A stretch of DNA of 64,000 nt from assembly GCA_041752115.1 (NCBI GenBank), contig JBGSHS010000211.1, positions 1 to 64,000 on the forward strand, read 5' to 3'. This stretch comes from JAJRVM01 sp041752115. GTDB lineage: Bacteria > Planctomycetota > Planctomycetia > Pirellulales > Pirellulaceae. The notes under the pieces are model-generated. The model did not search any database. It was not told the origin of the DNA and worked only from the letters and a program-made list of their open reading frames with translations. Both the position numbers and the translations under genes were made by a program. The first letter of the stretch is position 1; each line of letters starts with the position of its first letter. Shown one piece after another: positions 52,402-60,198 of the stretch.

Positions 52402-54726
52402 CTATCGAGATTTGGTTGTCTCTTGTTCGAACACCACCATGCTGTGCATCTCCACCGGCGGAACCGTCACGACGACTCCGTCGGCCGTCGGTGTGATGGG
52501 CAGGTCGATCGCGCCGGGCTGGAGCGTAGCCTTCGTGACGCCCGGAACGCGGCACGTCACTTGGATGCCGGAAAGCGGGATCACCTCCTCGCGCACCGGC
52601 CAGGTGCCGCGCAGCTCAGACTGATTGGGGAATCCCCATTGCTTGTTCAGTTCTTCGGGCAGGGGAGCCAGTTTCTGATAGATCGAATGCAGGCCCCAGG
52701 AACTGGCCTGGTTCAACAAGTGGACAACCGTTCGCCCGCGTTCAGGCTGGCGCTGAAACGTGGCCGTAAGAATCAAGGGCCCAACCACCTCGACCGGCGG
52801 CGGCACATCCCGGGCCGCCCAGCGCGCGGCGTTGACCAGCAACTGCCGCATGTACGTGTCGGGAAAGAAGAACATGCCCTTATCCACCGATGCGGCAAAG
52901 TAGACGACACGCCCTTTTCCATATTCCGACACGATAATCGCGGGATGGCTCTCACGCGTCTTCTCCTCTGGCTGATTCACGCGGTAGGTCGTTATGGTCT
53001 GCCCATCGCCGCTGGCGCGCACTTCGGTGGCGCTCGCGATCAATGCCAGGGGCCCCGAATCAGGCGGATGCCCCGGAATCAGCCAGGCCGTATTCTGCTT
53101 GGCCTTGATCAGCGGGTCTTCCGTAATCGGGTGGAGCGTTGCGAGTGTGAGATAGAGATTTTCGGTGCGCTGCGTGACAGTGTTCGTAGCTAAGTAGTTG
53201 GCCGCCAACACATCGGCCAGCGCAAAGTCGGGCCGCTTCCGGAAATCAGCGTCATACAGCGACGTCTCGAAAGAGGCAATCAATCCGCCCCCCATGCGAA
53301 CAAACCGCCGCACCACCTCCGCCGCTCGGTCCGACAAGCAGGCCACATTGGGCAACACCAGTACGCGAATCCCCTGCAAGTTCACATCCTCCAGATCGTA
53401 TTCGGTGAGGATCCTCACAGGCAGGTGCTTCTCCAGATACGCGCGGAACGAGCCCAGTGTGTGCGAGAAATAGACCGGCAGCGCGCCCTGAGCGTACAGC
53501 GTGCGAGTCTGCTCGGATGCCACAATCCCGATGTAGGGGATCGCTTCCGCATCCTGTAACCACTCTTCCCGCTCGGCCATGTTTCGGACATGCAATTTGT
53601 AGTACTCCTCACGCCCTGTCGACTCCACGAATTCGGGACGTACACCCCAGGGAAGTCCCTCGAATGTCCGCAACTGGATCTCCACGGGCGAAGAGATGCC
53701 TGAGATTCCGTGCGCCGACGGCTGAATCCACACCGTTGCGCCGCGCTCATGGGTAACCCCCTGCATAAAGGCGTAGACGAATTGCTGGTAAAGTGGATCA
53801 CCCGGCACATCCCAATAGAGTTCCACCGACGAGATATCGATGGCACTGGAGTAATTGAGCGGATACTCACCCATGTACATGTTGGGGAAGTACCAGGTGC
53901 GATTGGCGGAATGATTGACACAGATGATCGCTTCCGAGTTCTCCCGGCGGATCGTCTCGCGCATACGATCGGCGAACTTCACGAAGTAATCGTTGTGCCA
54001 GGCAAGATACTGCCGAGCCACGGGATCATGAACGGGATCGAACTGTGTGGGAATTTCGTGCCCCTCCGAGAACTCGCGAAACGCCTGTTTCGTGGCCTCG
54101 TCGTACGTGTGCAAGTGCACTGGCGCGTACCCATCGAACCAATACCCGTCGACCTGGAACTCGCGTGTCACATAGGCCAGTTGTTGCAGCAGCCACTCGG
54201 CATAACCGCTGCGAATGTTCGCAAAGTTGGGGACGGCGTCTGGCTTGCCGTCCGCGTTGATTCGCAACCAATCGGGATGAGCTTGGGCAAACACGGGATT
54301 TCCCGCCGGTACCTGCACCGGTCCGAGATAGAAAATCGCCTTGGCCCCCGCCGCGTGGCACCGTTCGACATGCTTCCGCATGTAGGCTTCCACTTCCTTG
54401 ACACGATCTGGCGAGTACAGGTGCGCCGTCGGGCCCACCTGATCCCAATGACTCAACACATTCAGTGTGACCACGTTATAGCCCGCCTGAATGTACGCTT
54501 CGCCCATGGGCAGGCTACCCGGCAGATGACCGATTCGCCAATGGGTCCGCACCCACTCGGGAATCGGCCGTGGTGGCAGCAATTCGGGTACGGACCGTGG
54601 CGGCAGCCCAGTCGCGTCCGGATTCCCAATGCCCTCGGCTCCCCAGGCCGACGAGGGTGTGATCAGCAGACATAGCAGGCTGACTACCAGGCCTGACATC
54701 GGCCCCCCAGCAAGCGAATTTCTCAC
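52402..54726 (-). CDS. Large exported glycosyl-hydrolase-like protein (GHL6 plus GATase-like domain)
   Basis: 774 residues. GTG 54726 is preferred because GGGAGGT lies seven bases upstream; ATG 54699 is the alternative. A signal peptide precedes a TIM-barrel domain (about 60-400): AYIQAGYNVVTLNVLSHWDQ, GAKAIFYLGPV, FQVDGYWFDGYAPVHLHTYD (probable acidic active site), HNDYFVKFADRMRETI, resembling hypothetical glycosyl hydrolase 6. From about 405 to 610 comes a beta-galactosidase-trimerisation/GATase-like fold (IPYIGIVASEQTR, GGGLIASFETSLYD, GKGRVVYFAASVD). A beta tail ends the protein. It probably degrades a polysaccharide outside the cytoplasm; the substrate is unknown. Confidence 0.75.
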   Translation of the reverse strand: MRNSLAGGPMSGLVVSLLCLLITPSSAWGAEGIGNPDATGLPPRSVPELLPPRPIPEWVRTHWRIGHLPGSLPMGEAYIQAGYNVVTLNVLSHWDQVGPTAHLYSPDRVKEVEAYMRKHVERCHAAGAKAIFYLGPVQVPAGNPVFAQAHPDWLRINADGKPDAVPNFANIRSGYAEWLLQQLAYVTREFQVDGYWFDGYAPVHLHTYDEATKQAFREFSEGHEIPTQFDPVHDPVARQYLAWHNDYFVKFADRMRETIRRENSEAIICVNHSANRTWYFPNMYMGEYPLNYSSAIDISSVELYWDVPGDPLYQQFVYAFMQGVTHERGATVWIQPSAHGISGISSPVEIQLRTFEGLPWGVRPEFVESTGREEYYKLHVRNMAEREEWLQDAEAIPYIGIVASEQTRTLYAQGALPVYFSHTLGSFRAYLEKHLPVRILTEYDLEDVNLQGIRVLVLPNVACLSDRAAEVVRRFVRMGGGLIASFETSLYDADFRKRPDFALADVLAANYLATNTVTQRTENLYLTLATLHPITEDPLIKAKQNTAWLIPGHPPDSGPLALIASATEVRASGDGQTITTYRVNQPEEKTRESHPAIIVSEYGKGRVVYFAASVDKGMFFFPDTYMRQLLVNAARWAARDVPPPVEVVGPLILTATFQRQPERGRTVVHLLNQASSWGLHSIYQKLAPLPEELNKQWGFPNQSELRGTWPVREEVIPLSGIQVTCRVPGVTKATLQPGAIDLPITPTADGVVVTVPPVEMHSMVVFEQETTKSR

Positions 54727-54893
54727 GTTCGTACCTCCCTCAGGATTTCCTCATTTTGCCCGTTGTTAAGCACAGATGCTATATGTCCTCCTGCTTCTTC
54801 CCCTGGAAGGACCGGGGTCGCCGTAGGAGAACCTCGTTGTGCGACACGGTGTTGGGCGAGTCCGCACGACGCATCTACTTCGGCATGAGCGAT

Positions 54894-55340
54894 TCACGCG
54901 CGAGTGGAAACCGGGGACGCTAACGCGCGCCAGCGCAGGTCAATGCCATCCAGGATGAGCGACTGTTGCGAGCGCGTCACGTCCAGCGTATCTTCTTCGT
55001 CCAGCGTGGCCGGGATGAGGAAGCAGGTAGGTCCCCTTCTCCAGTTGCTGATACCAGCTGCAGCAGCCGGTCGGACCCCAGTACAGGATCTTGACGCGAT
55101 CGCGACGCGGGTTCAGGAAGACGAACAAGCTGCCTGAGAGCGGATCCTGTTGGAGATGCGACTGCGTCAAAGCCACCAGGCCGTGAAAGCTCTTGCGCAT
55201 ATCGGTCGCACGGCGGTAGCGAAACACACGCACGTAAGGAGCCAACACGATCATCGTGGCGTCCTCCCGTCCAGCACATCCACGATGCACAGTAGCGCCG
55301 TGGCGGTGACGTCGTCGCTGACCCGCACGATGTGGCCCCG
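54894..55340 (-). mobile_element. IS66-family insertion-sequence remnant (TnpA tail, TnpB)
   Basis: ATG 55254 begins a TnpB (Orf2)-type protein: MIVLAPYVRVFRYRRATDMR, KSFHGLVALTQSHLQQDPLS, GSLFVFLNPRRDRVKILYW. At about residue 80 the frame breaks; a neighbouring frame carries on with LDVTRSQQSLILDGIDLRWR to a stop at 54894. Immediately upstream, overlapping by ATGA, the frame ends in VSDDVTATALLCIVDVLDG, the C-terminus of the TnpA (Orf1) protein, so the classic coupled pair is there but truncated. The large transposase (TnpC) and both terminal repeats are missing. Confidence 0.8.
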
Positions 55341-55424
55341 ACTTGCAAAGCCCGTTGGCGGATGCGATGATCCGCAGAGAACGGTGGGCCGTGCGAGGTC
55401 TCGCAGCGCGCGCGTGTTCTGGTC

Positions 55425-55568
55425 GTGAGAGTTGTGGCTCCCGGGATCGTTCGCACCAGCTTCCACGCCCAGATGACCGATGCTGCCCGAGAGCGCAATC
55501 TGCGGGACCGCATTCCGTTGCATCGCGAAGGCAGGGCCGAGGACATTGCTTCGCGCATCGTCGTCGCA
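55425..55568 (+). pseudogene. C-terminal fragment of a short-chain dehydrogenase
   Basis: RVVAPGIVRTSFHAQM and RIPLHREGRAEDIASRIV are the C-terminal boxes of a classical SDR ('V-N-A-V-A-P-G-x-V', 'I-P-L-x-R-x-G-x-P-E-D-I-A'). The nucleotide-binding and catalytic parts are missing to the left, where the IS66 remnant ends. The element probably disrupted the gene. Confidence 0.6.
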
Positions 55569-55618
55569 ACGTTTCGTACCATCGCACTCGCACACGAGCA
55601 TCGCAAGGAGCAAGAATC

Positions 55619-56962
55619 ATGAAGATCCCCAAGAGTACCGCCTCCCATCGACCTTCGCGACGCCGGTTTCTGCAGGCCGCCGGAACCGCGATGGCAGTCC
55701 CCCTCTTCGTACCGGCAGTTGCCCTGGGGCGTGCCGATGCGGTGTCGCCGAGTGACCGCATCCATTTGGGTATGATCGGTTCCGGCGAGCGCGCGAACCA
55801 GTTGGCCGATGTCCTGTTGAATCTGCCTGAAGTGCAAGTCGTGGCGACCTGTGATCCCTCACAGGCCAAGCGGGAGGCGCTCAAGGGTCGCGCGGAACGG
55901 ACCTACGCCGAACAAAGCGATCGCGGGTCGTACCAGGGCTGCGCCGACTACAACGATTTCCGCGATCTCCTGGCGCGCAGCGACATCGACGCCGTGGTGA
56001 TCACTTCGCCCGAGAACTGGCATGCGCTGCACGCCATCGCTGCGGCCAAGGCCAAGAAGGACATCTACGTCGAGAAGGCCATGGCCCGCACGATCGCCGA
56101 AGGCCAGGCCATGGTCCAAGCAGTCCGTCAGAACCAGGTCGTGCTGCAGGTCGGTCAACAACAGCGCAGCGATCCGGTCTTTCGCCTGGCTCTCGACATG
56201 GTGCGTAACGGTGAACTGGGAGACCTGCACACCATCAAAGTGGGCGTCACCGCCAATCGCACCGGACCGCCCGTCAATCCGCAACCGGTCCCCGAAGGAC
56301 TCGACTATGACCTCTGGCTGGGCCCCGCTCCCGTGCAGCCCTACCAGCCAGAGCGTCTGGTCAACATGGTGTGGATGTCGACGTACGACTACACGATCGG
56401 CTACCAGGGGGGCTGGGGAGCCCATCATCTGGACATTGCCCTGTGGGGTCACGACCCCAAGAGTGCCGGCATCGTGGAGATCGAATCGCAAGGCGTCTTT
56501 CCCACAGAAGGTATCTGCGATTGCCCAACCTCGTGGCGCTCCGATTTCACTCTTGCCGATGGAGTGAAATTGATCTTCACCACCGAGGATCAGCAGCAAA
56601 ACGGGATCCGCTTCGAAGGCTCCAAAGCACGGCTGCACGTGAATCGTGCTCGCATCGAAATGGGTCCCGATTCGTTCAAGCCGGTGCTCCAGAGCAGACT
56701 TCCGGCAGATTATCAACACGATGTCCACCGCGATGCGACGCCCATCCACGTGCGCAACTTTGTCGATTCTCTCCGTTCACGGCAAGATCCCGAGGTGACC
56801 GTGGAAATTGGTCATCAAACCAGCACGTTCTGCTGTCTGAGTGACATCGCCACGCGGCTCGGGCGAAAACTGCGATGGGACCCCGCCAAGGAGCAGTTCC
56901 TCGATGATGACGAAGCCAACACGATGATTGCGCGCACGATGCGGCCACCGTGGCAGGTCTGA
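55619..56962 (+). CDS. Tat-exported Gfo/Idh/MocA family oxidoreductase with variant EKA motif
   Basis: 447 residues from ATG 55619 (AAGGAG nine bases upstream; earlier in-frame starts run through the SDR fragment). Tat signal RRRFLQ at 14-19, then an Ala/Val core. Rossmann part: IHLGMIGSGERANQL (48-62), VATCDPS (75-81), SPENWHALHAI (130-140). The family motif EKP is EKA here (residues 152-154), keeping the Lys but not the Pro. The C-terminal part contains YQGGWGAHHLDIALWG. Sugar dehydrogenase-like, substrate unknown. The next gene, a ThuA-glycosidase protein, starts 61 bases downstream and both probably act on the same sugar derivative. Confidence 0.85.
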   Translation: MKIPKSTASHRPSRRRFLQAAGTAMAVPLFVPAVALGRADAVSPSDRIHLGMIGSGERANQLADVLLNLPEVQVVATCDPSQAKREALKGRAERTYAEQSDRGSYQGCADYNDFRDLLARSDIDAVVITSPENWHALHAIAAAKAKKDIYVEKAMARTIAEGQAMVQAVRQNQVVLQVGQQQRSDPVFRLALDMVRNGELGDLHTIKVGVTANRTGPPVNPQPVPEGLDYDLWLGPAPVQPYQPERLVNMVWMSTYDYTIGYQGGWGAHHLDIALWGHDPKSAGIVEIESQGVFPTEGICDCPTSWRSDFTLADGVKLIFTTEDQQQNGIRFEGSKARLHVNRARIEMGPDSFKPVLQSRLPADYQHDVHRDATPIHVRNFVDSLRSRQDPEVTVEIGHQTSTFCCLSDIATRLGRKLRWDPAKEQFLDDDEANTMIARTMRPPWQV

Positions 56963-57023
56963 GATGCCACTGCCCTACACAGAAGAAGGTGACTTCGGAC
57001 AATCACCCTGGAAAGGAACCCTG

Positions 57024-60000
57024 ATGTCTCATGCTCGATCTATTGCCGTTGCCGTTCTTGCCATCGCCAGTATGACGAGTGCGGCCACTGGTGCCGAAGT
57101 TCCTGCAGACGACCTGGCTAAGATTCGGTTGGCCGCACCGTACGATGCACCGGCGCCGCCACGGAAGGTCCGTCGGGTTCTGGTCTTCTCGCGGGCCGAC
57201 GGGTATTACCATGATTCGATCCCCTGGGGAGCGGCCGCGCTGAAGATTCTCGGTGAGAAATCGGGAGCCTACGCGGCCACGCTCTGTGACGATCCGGCGA
57301 TGTTCGACCGAGAGCAGTTGTTTGAGTTCGACGCCGTGGTGTTCAACAACAACTGTGGCAATCCACTGCCTGACGCCACCCATCGAGCCAATTTGCTGGA
57401 ATTCGTCCGCAGCGGGCGAGGTCTTGCGGGCATCCACTGCGCCGCTCACCTCGACTGGCCGGAGTATACGGATCTGCTGGGCGGCTACTCGATCAGCCAC
57501 CCGTGGTATACCGGCAGCACGGTCACCGTCGAATTAGACGAACCGGATCATCCGCTGGTGCGATGTTTTGCCTCATCGTCGTTTCAACACACGGATGAGA
57601 TCTTCGAGTTTGAGCACTATTCGCGCGAGAAAGTGCGCGTGCTGCTGAGTCTGGATACCGCCCGGACCGACATGCAGAAGCCGGAGATCAAGCGGATCGA
57701 CGGCGATTTCGCCTTGAGTTGGATTCGCAACTACGGCCAGGGGCGCGTGTTCTACAGCGCCCTGGGGCATCAACCGGATGTCTACTGGCGACCGACGATT
57801 CTGAAGCACTATCTGGCGGGCATTCAGTTCGCGCTCGGAGACCTGGAGGCGGATGCCACGCCCAGCGCCGTCTCGACCGCTACCGAAACGGAACAAGCCG
57901 CCGCAACGCCACGGGTTGATTTTGTCGAAAGCCCCTTGAGCCTGTCCTTCTGTTGCCGTGCCGACAACGATCTCTATCGGGTGGTCACGGCACAAGGGGG
58001 GCAGTTCTCCCGATCTGAGAATGCGCTCGACGCGATCCGCGATGCACCCGAAGGTAGTGGCGTGCTGATTCTGGCGGATGGCTACCCGGCACAGACCACT
58101 CAGCTGGATGCCGCGGTGTTCGAGCAGGCCGAGGCGCGGAGACTTCGCCTGTATGTGGAGTTTCCCTCGCAGTTGCCCGGAATGGAACTCGGCGCGCCTG
58201 TTGGTCCGCGCCAAGGCGATTGGGGGCAGATGCTGCAGCGCGCCGTGGTCACGTCGGACGCCTTCGGCCCGGGGCTGAAGAAGAAGCGGATTCTGATGAT
58301 CAACGACTGCCATCACCTGCCGGTCCAAGCCCCCATGCCGCATCTCGTGCTGGCTCGTGTGTCGGGCTTCGACACGGCGAGATTCGGTCTGCCGGAGCAG
58401 GATGTACACCCGATCCTGTTCGAACATCCTCGCGGGGACATCCTCGTTTCCACCACCAAGCTGAGCCAGTTTGTCACGGCGCGCTATGGCCCGACGGATG
58501 CCTGGAGTCCGGTATGGCAAATGATCTTGGGTTGGCTCCAGCCGGGCAAGACCGTACCCGAATTGAAATGGACGCCCATAGTGCGGCCGGTCTACGGACC
58601 CGCGGACGAACTGCCGCCCGACTTTGAGCTGCAGACGATTCGGCGGGGGACCCAGTGGTTCATCAAGTCCCGACTGCTGGTGCATCCGTCGTGGCAAGAT
58701 CGCTACGATCGGCCGTCGAACATGGGACCTCCCACCGACGACTGGCCGTGGGGGCATCGCACCGCTCCCCAACCCGATCCGTCGGGGGCCGTCGGCGACG
58801 GCGGCCTGGGCATGTTAGAGGGATTCCGCTCGCGCGTCTTGCACGACGGTTCACAAGCCGTGCTCTGGTGGCGGCGACACGACAACACCGGCGAGATCGC
58901 CGGCGCGATGAGCATGGCCGGAACGCTGCTGGACAACGAACCGTTTCGGCACATCGCGGGCAACCTCGGCGATTGGCTCTACACCAAGTCGCTGATGACT
59001 CAAGGCGAACGCGCCGAGCCGGACAATTCCGCCTTTGGTCTGGCTGGCTGGAACGACGTCCCGCGATACTACGGCGACACCCACGGCTATGACGTCTACT
59101 ATGCTGACGACAACGCTCGCGGCATGCTGGGCATGATCAAGGCGGCAACCGCGCTGCAGACCGACCGATGGGATGAGCGACTGGCACAGTGCCTGCTGGC
59201 CAACCTGCGGATCACCAGCCAACTCGGCTTCTCACCAGAGCGCATCGACGGGCCGCTGCCTCCAGATCAATGGCGGAGTCGATTCGATAGCCAGTTCGTT
59301 TTCTTCTGCCCGCATCACCAAGCCTACATGCAAGCCTGTTTCCTCTGGGCCTACCGTCAGACCGGTGATCGTCTGTGGCTCGATCGCGCCCAGAGTGCCA
59401 TCCGCCTGACGATGGAGGCGTATCCCGAGCGGTGGACGTGGACGAACGGGCAGGTCACGCTGGAGCGCGCCAGGTTCATCCTGCCGCTGGCGTGGCTGGT
59501 TCGTGTGGAAGACACACCCGAGCATCGTGGCTGGCTCGATCGGATGGTCAAGGAATTGCTGACGGATCAGGTCGATTGCGGCGCACTTCGCACACGGATC
59601 GTACACAGCCCGACCTCCAATGAAGCGTACGGAACCGGCGAGACGTCGCTGATCGAGCAGAACGGTGATCCTGTCTCCGACCTGCTTTACGAATCCAACT
59701 TCGCCCTCGTCGGCCTGCACGAAGCGGCTGCGGCGACCGGCAACGCGGACTACCGCCAAGCCGAGGATCGGCTGGCCGAGTATATCTGTCGCATCCAGGC
59801 CAGGAGCGAAACGCATCCCGAGCTGAACGGCGTGTGGTATCGCGGATTTGACTTCCAGCGCTGGCAGTACTGGGCCGCCGACGCCGATGTGGGCTGGAGT
59901 CTGTGGTCCACGGAAACCGGCTGGACGCAGGCTGAGATCATTTCCACTCTGGTGCTGCGCCAATTGAATACGAGTTTGTGGGAGTACACCGTCAACAGCC

Positions 60001-60071
60001 GAATCTCCCGACAACTCGACACGTGGCGCCGACGCATGCTGCCGGATGAGGTCACCTCATCCAATCGTTAA
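57024..60071 (+). CDS. ThuA domain fused to an (alpha/alpha)6-barrel glycosidase-like protein
   Basis: 1015 residues from ATG 57024 (GAAAGG ten bases upstream). A signal peptide (SIAVAVLAIASMTSAATG-A) precedes a ThuA domain at about 50-280: VLVFSRADGYYHDSIPWGA, FDAVVFNNNCGNPL, GRGLAGIHCAAHLDW and QPDVYWRP, the class I glutamine-amidotransferase-like fold. A middle domain (about 305-520) is beta-rich with LILADGYPAQ. The C-terminus (about 560-1000) is all-helical with repeated DRW/YPERWTW and YRQTGDRLWLDRAQSA motifs, like six-hairpin glycosidases (GH88/105/127-like). Exported, probable polysaccharide-degrading enzyme, working with the oxidoreductase before it. Confidence 0.75.
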   Translation: MSHARSIAVAVLAIASMTSAATGAEVPADDLAKIRLAAPYDAPAPPRKVRRVLVFSRADGYYHDSIPWGAAALKILGEKSGAYAATLCDDPAMFDREQLFEFDAVVFNNNCGNPLPDATHRANLLEFVRSGRGLAGIHCAAHLDWPEYTDLLGGYSISHPWYTGSTVTVELDEPDHPLVRCFASSSFQHTDEIFEFEHYSREKVRVLLSLDTARTDMQKPEIKRIDGDFALSWIRNYGQGRVFYSALGHQPDVYWRPTILKHYLAGIQFALGDLEADATPSAVSTATETEQAAATPRVDFVESPLSLSFCCRADNDLYRVVTAQGGQFSRSENALDAIRDAPEGSGVLILADGYPAQTTQLDAAVFEQAEARRLRLYVEFPSQLPGMELGAPVGPRQGDWGQMLQRAVVTSDAFGPGLKKKRILMINDCHHLPVQAPMPHLVLARVSGFDTARFGLPEQDVHPILFEHPRGDILVSTTKLSQFVTARYGPTDAWSPVWQMILGWLQPGKTVPELKWTPIVRPVYGPADELPPDFELQTIRRGTQWFIKSRLLVHPSWQDRYDRPSNMGPPTDDWPWGHRTAPQPDPSGAVGDGGLGMLEGFRSRVLHDGSQAVLWWRRHDNTGEIAGAMSMAGTLLDNEPFRHIAGNLGDWLYTKSLMTQGERAEPDNSAFGLAGWNDVPRYYGDTHGYDVYYADDNARGMLGMIKAATALQTDRWDERLAQCLLANLRITSQLGFSPERIDGPLPPDQWRSRFDSQFVFFCPHHQAYMQACFLWAYRQTGDRLWLDRAQSAIRLTMEAYPERWTWTNGQVTLERARFILPLAWLVRVEDTPEHRGWLDRMVKELLTDQVDCGALRTRIVHSPTSNEAYGTGETSLIEQNGDPVSDLLYESNFALVGLHEAAAATGNADYRQAEDRLAEYICRIQARSETHPELNGVWYRGFDFQRWQYWAADADVGWSLWSTETGWTQAEIISTLVLRQLNTSLWEYTVNSRISRQLDTWRRRMLPDEVTSSNR

Positions 60072-60198
60072 TTGTTCGCTCCCCGCTTGAGCAGTCCACG
60101 ACAATTCGTGGCATATGACACCTTCCACTTCTTGTGCCTAAGCGCCAATGATGAAGGTGTGGTTCGCGTGGCTTCTGCAGAAGGCATATCAAACTTAA

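Noticed and set aside
53710..54675. 321-codon plus-strand frame opposite the GHL6-like gene
   Set aside because: Shadow of a clearly coding minus-strand gene with signal peptide and ribosome site.
57573..58772. 399-codon minus-strand frame opposite the ThuA protein
   Set aside because: Basic, Arg/His/Gln-rich composition typical of an antisense shadow; no family motif.
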